Assembly (NCBI RefSeq): GCF_000349565.1
Contig: NZ_APJN01000047.1
Span: forward strand, 1-64,000
DNA length: 64,000 nucleotides
Direction of reading: 5' to 3'
Origin: Curtobacterium flaccumfaciens UCD-AKU
GTDB taxonomy: Bacteria; Actinomycetota; Actinomycetes; Actinomycetales; Microbacteriaceae
This document shows, in pieces, positions 33,178-42,442 of the stretch. The notes below the pieces were generated by a model. The model saw nothing but the letters and a program-made list of their open reading frames with translations. It made no database searches and was not told the DNA's origin. The translations under genes and the position numbers were made by a program. Within the stretch, counting starts at the first letter, position 1. The number at the start of each line of letters is the position of its first letter.

Positions 33178-34794
33178 ATGCGTACGTCATTGATCGGTGG
33201 GGATGTCACTCACCGCGGCTTGTTCGGTGGCCGGATCTCGAAGGTCCGCATCTGGACGCTGTCGATCGCCCTGATTGTCGGCCTCATCGCGGCCGCGCTC
33301 TGGCAGATCACCGGGTTGGTCCTCCTCGCCGTGCTGCCCCTGGTGGCGTGGTTCGTGACCATCGACACCGTCAATAACACCGTCCTGCAGCGGAGCATCG
33401 ACAAACGCTCCTACCGGGACCGCGACAAGTGCGGCCTGACCACGTTCGTCCCGTACGACAAGGACGGCTGGGATGCGCTGACCGACGCGTGGGCGAACGC
33501 TGACGGTCGGGCCGCCCGGAAGGAAGCAGAGCGGCAGGTGCACGCGATGCGTCTCACACCTGACGGGGTTGAGGGGATGCTGTGGCTGCGGGAACGCAAC
33601 CGCACCCCGGGCATTCAGTGGCACCGTCCGTCGTTCGGGGAGGAGTACCTCGCCGTGGTGTTCAGCACCACCGGGCAGGTCGAGGGCATCGAATCCGACG
33701 CCGTCTTCGACGCCTCCGCGGCCGGGTACGAGCAGGTGCTCGCCCAGTTCGGTGCCGCGCTGACGCTCCCGAATCGGGTGCAGACGATCTCCCGGATTCT
33801 GCCCTCCGATCCGGCACCGCACGAGGCGTGGCTCGCGGAGAACGGCGACAACTCGATCCCGGATGAGATCCACGAGTCCTACCGGGAAGTCGTCGACGAC
33901 ATCTCCGCCGCGCAGCTGGTGAACCGGCCCATGTTCGTCGTCTGCTGGCCCGTCACTGACCGGTTCGTCGCCCGCGCCGAACGGGCAGGGGAAGGCATCG
34001 ACGGGTGGCTCGCGGTCATGGACCGTGAGATCCGCTCCGTCACCGCAGCGTTCACCGCGGCCAGGTTCCGGAACGTGCACGCCATGACAGCGCGGCAGAC
34101 CGCCGCCGTGCTGCGGCACCTGCAGCACCCCGGGTTCCCGATGGACCAGGCCGGAGACATCACCCCGGACCGGGCGTGGCTGCCCTCGCAAGAGGACTGG
34201 TCCTACATGACCTACGTCGGCGCCCCAGAGGGCCAGCTCTCACAGTCCCTCTCCCGCACCTGCCGGGTGACGGCGAAGGACGTGAAGATCTCACACCGGA
34301 CGTCGCTGTGGATGGCACCGATGCTCGGCGAGATGGAACACCAGGTCGTGCGAACGATCAGCTTCCACCTCGAGCTGACCCCGCAGGATCACGCCCTGTT
34401 CCTGGCGGAGAAGGACCGCGTGTCCGACATCGCCGACGCGAACCGCCGAGCCCGCGGCGGCGGCATCGAGGACACCACCCTCACCGTCGAGCAGGAAGCC
34501 GCGAAGCGGCGCATCGCCGACCTCACCCCCGGGACCGGGTACACCGGCGCGAACTGGGTCGGCTACATCACCGTCACCGCCGGAAGCCGTCAGGAGCTCT
34601 CCGACGCCGTCGAGGAGATCACCGCCGCCGCCTCGAACGCCGGGATCAGCAAGCTGACCTGGCTCGACCCGCACCAGCAGACCGCCGCCGCGTACACGTG
34701 GCCCGTTGGGCGCGGAATCGCCCCGTCGAACGGCTCGATCGGTACCCGCGTCGAGAAGCTCGCCGCGGGCAAGGAAGCGAAGGAAGCGCTGTGA
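33178..34794 (+). CDS. SCO6880-family T4SS protein (N-terminal half of a split VirB4)
   Basis: Protein of 538 residues. It begins with a PrgI-like portion: a cytoplasmic lead, then two adjacent membrane segments (about 20-65), after RTSLIGGDVTHRGLFGGRIS. The rest resembles the N-terminal domain of VirB4 ATPases, with a long alpha/beta region and no P-loop. SCO6880-type proteins are the hallmark of actinobacterial conjugation clusters and work beside a separate VirB4-type ATPase, which is two genes downstream. The stop overlaps the next gene (GTGA). Confidence 0.85.
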   Translation: MRTSLIGGDVTHRGLFGGRISKVRIWTLSIALIVGLIAAALWQITGLVLLAVLPLVAWFVTIDTVNNTVLQRSIDKRSYRDRDKCGLTTFVPYDKDGWDALTDAWANADGRAARKEAERQVHAMRLTPDGVEGMLWLRERNRTPGIQWHRPSFGEEYLAVVFSTTGQVEGIESDAVFDASAAGYEQVLAQFGAALTLPNRVQTISRILPSDPAPHEAWLAENGDNSIPDEIHESYREVVDDISAAQLVNRPMFVVCWPVTDRFVARAERAGEGIDGWLAVMDREIRSVTAAFTAARFRNVHAMTARQTAAVLRHLQHPGFPMDQAGDITPDRAWLPSQEDWSYMTYVGAPEGQLSQSLSRTCRVTAKDVKISHRTSLWMAPMLGEMEHQVVRTISFHLELTPQDHALFLAEKDRVSDIADANRRARGGGIEDTTLTVEQEAAKRRIADLTPGTGYTGANWVGYITVTAGSRQELSDAVEEITAAASNAGISKLTWLDPHQQTAAAYTWPVGRGIAPSNGSIGTRVEKLAAGKEAKEAL

Positions 34795-35075
34795 CGGTCA
34801 TCGGTTGGGCGCTGATCGTCGCCGTGCAAAGAACGTTCGCTCTCGCGATCATCACCATGTTCCGCGGCGCTGTCCGGCGCTCGAATCGGCACGCCTGGGC
34901 CGGGATCGGTTGGGGCGTGCTCGGCATCGTCGGCCTGGCACTGGGCTCCGCGATCACCCCGTTCGCAGGCCTCCTCCTGATCGCCGCGGCCGCTGTTGCT
35001 GCATGGCGGCTCCGGGACCGCATCCGCCGGCTCGACGCAGACACCACCCCCGAACAGACAGGACCGACCCGATGA
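34791..35075 (+). CDS. Small T4SS membrane protein
   Basis: Ninety-four residues from the GTG at 34791. Two or three hydrophobic segments (GWALIVAVQRTFALAIITMF, WAGIGWGVLGIVGLALGSAI, FAGLLLIAAAAVAAWRL) and a charged C-terminus with RDRIRRLDADTTP. It is wedged between the two halves of the split VirB4 with overlaps on both sides (GTGA, ATGA), so it is probably part of the same complex. No family known. Confidence 0.65.
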   Translation: MTVIGWALIVAVQRTFALAIITMFRGAVRRSNRHAWAGIGWGVLGIVGLALGSAITPFAGLLLIAAAAVAAWRLRDRIRRLDADTTPEQTGPTR

Positions 35076-36652
35076 GCGTCACCACGAACGGCCAGACCGA
35101 GACGGCCGAGCCGTACGAGCCGACCCGCAGGGCACGGCGCGCGGTCATGGTGTCGGCGAAGCAGCAGGTCAAGCGGAGCATCCGGTCCGCGCCGACTGCC
35201 GTCGACGATGTCACTGACGAGCTCGCGCCGGGCAAGGACGCGAACGGCTTCCCGGTGCCGGCGGAGGGCGGTTACCAGCCGAAGCGGCGGAAGCTGCTGA
35301 CCCGGATCGGCTACTACGGTCCGCTGGTCACGGGTGCCCCGTCGACGACGCGGCAGGTGGAGATCCTGAACCCTGCACCGATCGCGTCCCCGATGGAGTT
35401 CCAGGGGCTGCTGTCGGGCATCGAGACGCTGTCGTCGACGCCGGCGACGAACGATCAGTTCGCGGCGTTCCGTGCCGGGAAGGTGACGTCGGCGAACGTG
35501 TGCACGATCGGTGACGTCGGGGTGGGGAAGTCGACGCTGATGAAGTGCGACTACGTGCTCCGTCCGCTGGTGTTGAAGGGTCGCCGGGTCGTGGTCATCG
35601 ACATCAAGCCGTTCACCGGCGACTCGAAGTTCGGCGAGTACACGCCTGTCGCTGCTGCGATCGGGGTCGAGCCCATCCGGTTCATCATCGCCGACACGTC
35701 GACGTCGGCCGCGCGTGAGGGCGTGACGCTGAACCTCCTCGACCCGCGGCTGCTGCAGACGCAGCTCGTCCCCGGGCCGACGGGGATGGTGCAGATGGTG
35801 CAGCAGGCCGCCGCGGTCCTCAACGACAACATCGAGCTGAACCGGTTCGAGAAGAAGGCGGTCCGCGTGGCCGTCCTCCACGCACTCCGCTCGGCGGAGG
35901 ACACGGGGCGCGCGGCGAACATCCTCGACGTGCTCGATCGGATCGGGGACATGGACGTGCCCGAGTACGCGGGCCTGAGTTCGTTCGTGAAGGACCACCA
36001 GGAGCTCGCCGGCTACGGCGCCCGGATCCTGCTCGAGCGGATCCCGGAAGAGATGCCCGGCCTGTTTGACGGCGACACCTCCAAGAGCGTGGCGCTGGAT
36101 CAGAAGGCGACGTTCTTCGACTTCAGCCAGCTGCCCGAGGACGGCCCCGCTCGGTCGATCGGGATGATGCTCGCCAACGCGTGGACTATCGGCGCGATCC
36201 GCACCTCGAAGGAGCAGCAGCAGACGAACTTCTGCGTCGACGAGGGCTGGTTCCTCGTCGGCGGCCCGATGGGCGCCGTGATCCGGTCGAACTCGAAGCT
36301 GTCTCGCGCGCTGGGGCTGTCGAACGTGGTCAACATCCACCACGTCGCCGACATCCCCACGGATGACCCCGCGATCTCCTTCATCAAGGAAGCCGGCACG
36401 CTGCACCTGTTCCGGCAGGCCCGGCAGGACGACGCGCAGCAGGCGGCCGCGATCGCGGGCCTGCGGACGGGGGCGTCGGACTACCTGATGACGCTGCCGC
36501 AGGGGCACCACTTCAAGAAGGTCGGCATCGACGCCGAGACCCGGGTCGCGCACATCCGCTCGAGCTTGGAGAAGAAGATCACCGAGACGAACTACGCGAT
36601 GGGCATGCTCGAGCACGAAGACACCCAGCAGCCCGGGCTGGTGGCGGCATGA
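35072..36652 (+). CDS. VirB4/TraC-type T4SS ATPase (motor half)
   Basis: Protein of 526 residues from the ATG at 35072. The Walker A is GDVGVGKST near residue 147, a D-x-K strand VVVIDIKPFTGDS follows near 175, Walker B is NFCVDEGWFLVGG near 387, and a C-terminal QARQDDAQQAAAI/LPQGHHFKKV region completes the RecA-like fold. It energises assembly or DNA transfer and partners with the SCO6880-type protein. The stop overlaps the next ATG (ATGA). Confidence 0.85.
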   Translation: MSVTTNGQTETAEPYEPTRRARRAVMVSAKQQVKRSIRSAPTAVDDVTDELAPGKDANGFPVPAEGGYQPKRRKLLTRIGYYGPLVTGAPSTTRQVEILNPAPIASPMEFQGLLSGIETLSSTPATNDQFAAFRAGKVTSANVCTIGDVGVGKSTLMKCDYVLRPLVLKGRRVVVIDIKPFTGDSKFGEYTPVAAAIGVEPIRFIIADTSTSAAREGVTLNLLDPRLLQTQLVPGPTGMVQMVQQAAAVLNDNIELNRFEKKAVRVAVLHALRSAEDTGRAANILDVLDRIGDMDVPEYAGLSSFVKDHQELAGYGARILLERIPEEMPGLFDGDTSKSVALDQKATFFDFSQLPEDGPARSIGMMLANAWTIGAIRTSKEQQQTNFCVDEGWFLVGGPMGAVIRSNSKLSRALGLSNVVNIHHVADIPTDDPAISFIKEAGTLHLFRQARQDDAQQAAAIAGLRTGASDYLMTLPQGHHFKKVGIDAETRVAHIRSSLEKKITETNYAMGMLEHEDTQQPGLVAA

Positions 36653-37197
36653 GCGCCCGGCAGGAGCGGGGCCTTCCTCGGTGGGTGGTCTTCGCGGCAG
36701 CGTCCGGTGCCGTCGTGGTCATCCTCGGCGTAGGGCTCGCCCTCGGGCTGGCACGGCAGACGTCGCCCGCAGCACCTGAACGCGCCGCAGTGGCGCCGAC
36801 GACGTCGGAAGCGTCGGTGCCGGCTCCGACGTCGACGCCGTCGAACACGCCGGAGACAGCTGCAGCTGGGTTCGTCGCGGCGTTCACGAACCACCAGGTC
36901 CCCGTCGACGTGTGGCAGAAGACCTACAGCGGATACCTCACGAAGCAGGCGAAGACCGCCTACGCCGGCACCGACCGCGAGCAGGTCCCCGGAACCCGGG
37001 TCACCGGGAAGGCGATCGTCACCGCCGGTGCCTCCGCAGCGCCCGTGCCCGGCAGCGCGGATGACGACGGCGACACCGACCCGGTGCCGGCGATCGTCGC
37101 CGTTCCCACCGACGCCGGCCGGTACATCGTGAACCTGCAGCAGCAGGACGGTCGGTGGCTGGTGGTCTCCGCGCAGCTGCCCGGGAGCGGGCAGTGA
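36649..37197 (+). CDS. VirB8/TcpC-like T4SS protein
   Basis: Protein of 182 residues: a short cytoplasmic start (ARQERGLPR), one membrane segment (about 11-36), a Pro/Thr/Ser-rich linker, then an exported alpha/beta domain of about 110 residues with AAAGFVAAFTNHQVPVDVWQ and a final strand pair GRYIVNLQQQDGRWLVVSAQL, which resembles the NTF2-like fold of VirB8. Its stop overlaps the next GTG start (GTGA). Confidence 0.65.
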   Translation: MSARQERGLPRWVVFAAASGAVVVILGVGLALGLARQTSPAAPERAAVAPTTSEASVPAPTSTPSNTPETAAAGFVAAFTNHQVPVDVWQKTYSGYLTKQAKTAYAGTDREQVPGTRVTGKAIVTAGASAAPVPGSADDDGDTDPVPAIVAVPTDAGRYIVNLQQQDGRWLVVSAQLPGSGQ

Positions 37198-38294
37198 AGG
37201 GCTGGATCCTCGGGGTGATCGCGCTGATCCTCGCCCCGATTCTCCTGCTGGTCGGCGGGATCTACTTCGCGATCGCCGCATCATCGAACCCGCCCGCCGC
37301 GGCCGCGGCAGCGTGTGGGACCGCGTCGGGATCAACCGGGGCAGTCAGCGGGAAGGTGCCGGCGAAGGTCGGCCAGTGGGACCGCGACCAGCTGCAGGTC
37401 GCAGCCAAGCTGATCGCCGCGGCCAAGCAGATGAAGGTCAACCAGCAGGCCACGACGATTCTCGTGATGACCGCGATGGGTGAGTCGTCGCTGTCGAACC
37501 CGAACCACGGTGACGCCGTCGACAACACCACGATCGGGGTGCTGCAGCAGAACGCCGCCTACGGCAGCCGCGACCAGCGCCTCGACATCCCCACCGCAGC
37601 GAAGGCGTTCCTGACGAAGCTGCTGCAGGTCGACGGGTGGGAGTCGATGGAGCCGACCCTCGCCGCGCACGCCGTGCAGGGCAACGCCGACCCGTACCAC
37701 TACGCGAAGTACTTCACCCAGGCGCAGGAGGTCATCAAGGCCCTCACCGGGACGACGGTGACGTCCGGCTGTGACGTGTCCGGGGACCAGAAGGAGCTCG
37801 CCTCGGTCCTGGCCGCGGCGTGGAAGAAGGGCACCTTCACCGACACGTACCACCCGCAGATGGTGGAGCAGGAGATCCTCCCGATCGTCTCTGGCACCAC
37901 CAAGCCCGGCTGCCAGGTCGATACCCGCATCCTGCAGATCCTCGTCGCCGCGCTCAACAAGTACGGCTCGGTGCAGATCAGCGACATGAACCGTCCCTGC
38001 GTCGGCATCACCACACACTGCCCGGGATCGCTGCACTGCAAGAACCCGGCCGTCGCGGTCGACTTCAACGCCGTCGGTGGGAAACCGCTCCTCGGCTCGG
38101 GCCCGCAGGACATCGAGTTCCTGACCTGGCTCAACACGGTCATGCCGAAGGGCTCCCAAGTCGGGCAGGTGCAGTGCCGGCCGAACACGCCGCTGTCGAA
38201 CCTGCGCCAGTTCGAGGACCCGTGCTCGCACCAGCACGTCGACCTCGGCGCCACCACGGAGGCGTTGACCCTCCCGGCCGGGAAGGAGAAGTGA
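37194..38294 (+). CDS. VirB1-like bifunctional cell-wall hydrolase
   Basis: Protein of 366 residues from the GTG at 37194. An N-terminal membrane anchor (about 5-27) is followed by a lytic-transglycosylase-like domain with the catalytic-type Glu in MTAMGESSLSNPN near residue 97 and IGVLQQNAAYGSRD. The C-terminal domain (about 240-355) has SLHCKNPAVAVDFNAV and FEDPCSHQHVDLG, like an M15-type peptidase with H/D/H zinc ligands. It would open the peptidoglycan for the transfer channel. Six cysteines suggest disulfides outside the membrane. Confidence 0.75.
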   Translation: MKGWILGVIALILAPILLLVGGIYFAIAASSNPPAAAAAACGTASGSTGAVSGKVPAKVGQWDRDQLQVAAKLIAAAKQMKVNQQATTILVMTAMGESSLSNPNHGDAVDNTTIGVLQQNAAYGSRDQRLDIPTAAKAFLTKLLQVDGWESMEPTLAAHAVQGNADPYHYAKYFTQAQEVIKALTGTTVTSGCDVSGDQKELASVLAAAWKKGTFTDTYHPQMVEQEILPIVSGTTKPGCQVDTRILQILVAALNKYGSVQISDMNRPCVGITTHCPGSLHCKNPAVAVDFNAVGGKPLLGSGPQDIEFLTWLNTVMPKGSQVGQVQCRPNTPLSNLRQFEDPCSHQHVDLGATTEALTLPAGKEK

Positions 38295-38298
38295 CCCG

Positions 38299-38529
38299 AT
38301 GACCTCTACCACCGACCGGGGGACCGATCCGATCGACCAGGTGCGCCGCGCGGTCGAGGCATACCACCAGTCCCGACAAGAGCGGGATGACGCCATCGCG
38401 GCCGCCGCGATCACGGTCGGCCGGGAGGCCGCCGCCGAAGCGTCCGGCCTGTCTCTGTCCCGCATCCAGCAGCTCGTCGCAGACCGAAACCGGACTCCGC
38501 GTCAGACGACGTCGACGTCCATCCGCTGA
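38299..38529 (+). CDS. Small HTH-like protein of the transfer operon
   Basis: Seventy-six residues. A helix rich in Ala, Arg and Glu (DQVRRAVEAYHQSRQERDDA) is followed by AAAEASGLSLSRIQQLVADR, which has the spacing of a helix-turn-helix of the type used by sigma-like or resolvase-like regulators. It might control transfer genes. No family certain. Confidence 0.55.
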   Translation: MTSTTDRGTDPIDQVRRAVEAYHQSRQERDDAIAAAAITVGREAAAEASGLSLSRIQQLVADRNRTPRQTTSTSIR

Positions 38530-38547
38530 ACCGAAGGAGAACCCATC

Positions 38548-39051
38548 ATGGCTGTCAAGACGATCTGGCCCGTGGAGTACACGTGCGGGCATATCGAGAA
38601 CCGTGACCTGTCTGACAAGCCCGCCGGCAAGCGGGCCGGGTCCGCGAAGTGGTTCGGTGAGCACCTGGTGTGCAGCCGCTGCTTCAAGAAGCAGAGCGGG
38701 TCGGGGGAGTCCGACGCTGAGCGCGACGCCCGGCACGCCGCGGAAGCGAAGCAGATCCGCGAGGACGCCGAACGCGACGGACTGCCGATCGACCTGGTCG
38801 GCACCGAGAAGCAGGTGCCGTGGGCGCTCCGGATCCGCGCGGAGCTGATCCGCGGCGCCTACGAAGCACTCGTCGAAGGCGGGGAGCTCAGCGACGTCGA
38901 CTTCGAGGAACAGGTCCTCGTCCCTGCCCGGCCGATCGACCGGGCCCGCTGGTGGATCGACAACAAGGACGCCGCCGCCGAAGACCTCCCTGAACTTCTC
39001 GCCGACCCGGGCACCATCGACGCCGGCGCATCGACGGAGAACGTCGCATGA
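38548..39051 (+). CDS. Zinc-binding hypothetical protein of the transfer operon
   Basis: Protein of 167 residues preceded by GAAGGAGA. The N-terminal part has CGH (residues 13-15) and CSRC (about 42-45), a probable zinc knuckle. A central acidic and basic helix (DAERDARHAAEAKQIREDAE) follows, then a domain with KQVPWALRIRAELIRGAYEAL. Found in this kind of plasmid backbone, but the role is unknown; nucleic-acid binding is possible. Confidence 0.6.
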   Translation: MAVKTIWPVEYTCGHIENRDLSDKPAGKRAGSAKWFGEHLVCSRCFKKQSGSGESDAERDARHAAEAKQIREDAERDGLPIDLVGTEKQVPWALRIRAELIRGAYEALVEGGELSDVDFEEQVLVPARPIDRARWWIDNKDAAAEDLPELLADPGTIDAGASTENVA

Positions 39052-39137
39052 CCGTCCCAACCGGCTTCCAGACCAGGACTGGCAACAAGCCGGGCGCGAT
39101 CGCGTCCGGGAAGTAGGAGCAGGAAGGGACACAGATC

Positions 39138-40325
39138 ATGGCCAACGAACCGATGAACCTTGACCAGGCGCTTCGCGCCTCCTACGCCGATGCCCTCACC
39201 CTCGGGGTGCGCGGCATCGGTGCCGACGCGCTGGCACGTCGCGCGGAAGTTGCACGCGCGGTCCTCGCGGAGCAGTCCCGACGCGTCGACGCCGCCTACC
39301 GTGGAGTGGCCGGCGCGGAGCCGGACGTTCCCGCACTGTTTGGGGCAACGCTCGTGCTGCGGCACGGTGGAGATCTGAACGGAGTGCTCGGGGACCCGAT
39401 GTTCGCTGCCACGCTGCAGCAGCAGATGGGCCTCGGGTACGGGGCCGAGTACGTCAACGACGAAGACGGTGCCCGGTGGGAATCCATCGAACCGACCGCC
39501 GAGGACAACGGGCAGTCGGCCGCGGAAGTGACGCGCATCCGCTCGGCCCTGGCTGAGTTGGGCTCGCTCGACCCGGGCGCACTGCAGGCGGAGACCGCCG
39601 CTGACCGGCTGCCCCTGCAGGAGCGGATGGAGCAGGCGTTCCTCGAGGGATACGGCGCCCGACTCCAGGTCGGCCTCGCTTACGCCGCCGCGGACGACGC
39701 CGCACGTGCGGAGATCGGCTCGAGTGTCCTCGCGGACAAGGTCTCGACCTACGACGACCTCGACAGGATCACGACGACAGTGCTGCGGGAACTGCCGGAC
39801 GTGACGTTCTTCTACGAGGAACTCCTGAACGAACCGCTGTCGCAGAACATGGAGCGGGCGCTGGTGGAAGCAGCGGGGATCGCGGGTCGGTGGTCCGACC
39901 TCGATCCCGCGGTCGACCAGCAGCTCGAGGTCATCGACAGCCGGGCCAAGGAAGTGACCCGTGCGCCCTCCGTGCATGCCGGCGACCCCGCCGAGGCGGA
40001 GATGCGGTACCTCGACCCGGACCTGCAGCGCGCGACGCAGGCGCTGCCGCGGATCGAGCGGGATAACACGGTCCGCGCCGTACGGGCTCAGAGCGCCATC
40101 GCGGCAGAGTCGGGAGCGGAACGCGGCGGCGTTCGCGAACGGATCCAGGGGTGGCGGGACGCCCGCCGCGAGGAAGGCGAGCGCACTGGCGACGACGCAC
40201 AACGGCGCCGAGAGGCATGGGAGCGCGGAAACGGTCGCAGCATGCATGTGACGGGGACGCCGTCGGCCGCGGCGACTGCGGATGTGGTGCCGGCGCCTGC
40301 GCCAGAACGAGGTCTCGGCCGATGA
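39138..40325 (+). CDS. Hypothetical protein encoded next to VirD4, with relaxase-like C-terminal tail
   Basis: Protein of 395 residues, soluble, largely helical, Ala- and Glu-rich, without recognised domains. The C-terminal 45 residues contain RRREAWERGNGR and an Ala/Pro-rich end, closely matching the tail of the relaxase TraA (RRREAWERAHGR) and of the AbiEii-type protein (ARRDSWEQAHGR). It directly precedes VirD4 with an ATGA overlap. A T4SS substrate, chaperone or relaxosome component is the best guess. Confidence 0.6.
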   Translation: MANEPMNLDQALRASYADALTLGVRGIGADALARRAEVARAVLAEQSRRVDAAYRGVAGAEPDVPALFGATLVLRHGGDLNGVLGDPMFAATLQQQMGLGYGAEYVNDEDGARWESIEPTAEDNGQSAAEVTRIRSALAELGSLDPGALQAETAADRLPLQERMEQAFLEGYGARLQVGLAYAAADDAARAEIGSSVLADKVSTYDDLDRITTTVLRELPDVTFFYEELLNEPLSQNMERALVEAAGIAGRWSDLDPAVDQQLEVIDSRAKEVTRAPSVHAGDPAEAEMRYLDPDLQRATQALPRIERDNTVRAVRAQSAIAAESGAERGGVRERIQGWRDARREEGERTGDDAQRRREAWERGNGRSMHVTGTPSAAATADVVPAPAPERGLGR

Positions 40326-41962
40326 ACGAGATCCGATCGACGTTCGAAACGGCGCTGCTGTTCACCGTCGTGCTGGTCGCGGCGTACCTCAGCATCCACG
40401 TCGGCGCCGTGTTCACCCCGACGGGGACGGATTACTCCTGGAACGTCGTGCAGCTCGTCGGGCAGTTCTTCGACGGTGCGCGTGTGCCTGGAGCCGCGGT
40501 CCCGATCCTGATCGTCGGCGTCGCGGCCGTCGTGTCGGCGGCGATCGTCGTAGGACGGCTCGGCCGAATCCGCCGCGAGGAGCGGCAGACCGTCCGACGG
40601 ATGGCGCCGCCGTCCGAGTACAAGGCCCTGCTGGAGAAGGCCCGCCTTGAGCAGGCCCGCAACGACCTGCACGAGGAAGAACCAGAGATCGGTCCCGGCC
40701 TGCCGATCGGGTCGGTCGCGACGCGCGGCCGGCACAAGGTGTTCCAGTCGTGGGAGGACGCCGGCGTGCACCTGCACGGCACCCGACGGGGCAAAACCAC
40801 CTCCGAGGTCGTCCCGCACTGCGCCGTCGCCCCCGGCGGCGTCCTGGTGACCTCGAACAAGCCGGACGGCATCCGCGAGATCCTCGCCGCCCGCCACGGC
40901 GCCGGCGAGTGCTACGTCCTCGACCCGAACCAGGTCGTGCGACGCTCCTCGACCCCGGACTTCACCTTCGACCTGCTCGCGGACATCCACACCGATGACG
41001 ACGCGTACGAACTCGCCGAGATCTTCGAGGCATCGACACGGAAAGCATCCGACCGGGGCGGCGATGCCCAGTTCGACGAGTCAGGCCGGAAGATGCTCGC
41101 CGGCTGCTTCCTCGCTGCGGCCCTAGAGCGGCGGCAGCTGCGGGACGTGTACGAGTGGTTGACCCGGGAGAAGGTGACCACGGTCGCCGACATCCTCCGC
41201 AAGCACGACGTCGTCGGGCTCGCAGCGACACTCGACGGGTTCGCCGAGTGGACGGAGAAGACCCGTTCCGGCATGTACGCCACCGCGCAGCGCATGGCCG
41301 GTGCCCTGTCGAACGAAGCGATGATGGCGTGGACAGTTCCCACGCCAGGCATCCGGCAGTTCGACCCGGCCACCCTGGCGCAGGGCAAGGACACCCTGGT
41401 GCTGCTGTCGAAGAAGGGCGGATCCGCGGCCGCGTTCGTGACCGCACTCGTCCGTGCGGTCTGCAAGGCCGCCGAGCAGCAGGCGCACGCCAACGGTGGA
41501 CGGCTGCGGGTGCCGCTCGTGAACGAGCTCGACGAGTGCGCGAACGTCGTGAAGTGGCCGGAGCTGCCGGAGGTGTACTCGTACTACGGGTCCCTCGGGA
41601 TCGTGATGAACGCGTACTTCCAGTCCCCGGCACAGGCGATCGCCGCATACGGGAAGGAAGGGTGGGAGGCGATCTGGTCCGCCGCCCCGATCCGCGTCTT
41701 CGGCGGGGGAGTGGTCGACCAGCCGCGCCTGCAGGAGCTCTCCGCACTCATCGGTGAGTACGAAGAGGTCATCGACAGCACCACCGGTGCCACCCGGTTC
41801 CGGCCCATCCTCACCGCCGGCGCGCTGGGATCCCTCCGGAAGTGGCGGGCGGTGGTCTTCGCCAGCGGCGTCGACCCGATCCTGATCCGCACGAAACCGT
41901 GGTTCCGGAACCTCCGACTCCGCCGCCGCATCAACGGTGGGAAGAAGGCCCTGAATGTCTGA
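40322..41962 (+). CDS. VirD4/TraG-type coupling protein
   Basis: Protein of 546 residues from the ATG at 40322. Two N-terminal membrane segments (about 10-28 and 56-78) are followed by a FtsK/TraG-type ATPase: Walker A GTRRGKTT near 153, GGVLVTSNKPDG, GECYVLDPNQV, a Walker B strand VPLVNELDECANV near 400, and a Gln/Tyr motif NAYFQSPAQAIAAYG. It brings the relaxase-DNA complex and perhaps protein substrates to the channel. The last codons overlap the DUF4913 gene. Confidence 0.9.
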   Translation: MNEIRSTFETALLFTVVLVAAYLSIHVGAVFTPTGTDYSWNVVQLVGQFFDGARVPGAAVPILIVGVAAVVSAAIVVGRLGRIRREERQTVRRMAPPSEYKALLEKARLEQARNDLHEEEPEIGPGLPIGSVATRGRHKVFQSWEDAGVHLHGTRRGKTTSEVVPHCAVAPGGVLVTSNKPDGIREILAARHGAGECYVLDPNQVVRRSSTPDFTFDLLADIHTDDDAYELAEIFEASTRKASDRGGDAQFDESGRKMLAGCFLAAALERRQLRDVYEWLTREKVTTVADILRKHDVVGLAATLDGFAEWTEKTRSGMYATAQRMAGALSNEAMMAWTVPTPGIRQFDPATLAQGKDTLVLLSKKGGSAAAFVTALVRAVCKAAEQQAHANGGRLRVPLVNELDECANVVKWPELPEVYSYYGSLGIVMNAYFQSPAQAIAAYGKEGWEAIWSAAPIRVFGGGVVDQPRLQELSALIGEYEEVIDSTTGATRFRPILTAGALGSLRKWRAVVFASGVDPILIRTKPWFRNLRLRRRINGGKKALNV

Positions 41963-42392
41963 GATCGAGGCAGTCGACGTCGACGTCGACGGGGCGGACG
42001 ACGTCGACACCGGAGCGCCGGAAGAGGGCGGAAACCCGTTCCAGTCGATGTTCTACGACTGGGTGCAGGAACGATTCGCGCGGGTGGAAGTCACCGGGTC
42101 AGCGCAGCGGGCAACCTGGTGCCCGGAGTGGTGGAAGCACCCCGAGGTCATCGATCGGCTGCAGGCGCTGTGGACCGCGTACATCGCCGCCGAGGCGGAG
42201 CAGGAGGACGAGAACGGGAACATGGCAGCGCTCTCGGACTGGTGGATTCGGCACTGGGACCCGCACCGTGCCGTGCTGTTCGACGCGGCAACCGGACCGT
42301 TCCGGGACTGCAGCATGCAACGCGGTCACCTCTACGACGGCGACCGCGACCGGGTGAACGCGATCGCGCCGGCGAGACCGCCGGAACAGTAG
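41955..42392 (+). CDS. DUF4913 protein
   Basis: Protein of 145 residues. An acidic N-terminus (about 1-25) leads to the DUF4913 core: YDWVQERFARVE, WCPEWWKHPEVIDRLQALW, MAALSDWWIRHWDPHRAVLFD and GPFRDCS..GH. The domain occurs beside VirD4 in many actinobacterial conjugative elements; its function is unknown. It overlaps the end of the coupling-protein gene by 8 bases and closes the transfer operon before a terminator. Confidence 0.85.
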   Translation: MSEIEAVDVDVDGADDVDTGAPEEGGNPFQSMFYDWVQERFARVEVTGSAQRATWCPEWWKHPEVIDRLQALWTAYIAAEAEQEDENGNMAALSDWWIRHWDPHRAVLFDAATGPFRDCSMQRGHLYDGDRDRVNAIAPARPPEQ

Positions 42393-42399
42393 CCACACC

Positions 42400-42439
42400 A
42401 TGAGGACGGGCTCACACATCCGCGTGGGCCCGTTCTCAT
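42400..42439. terminator. Bidirectional terminator between converging genes
   Basis: Stem ATGAG.ACGGGC / GCCCGT.CTCAT with one mismatch and a loop of about 16 bases. Located between the end of the transfer operon and the end of the AbiEii-type gene. Confidence 0.65.
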
Positions 42440-42442
42440 GTG

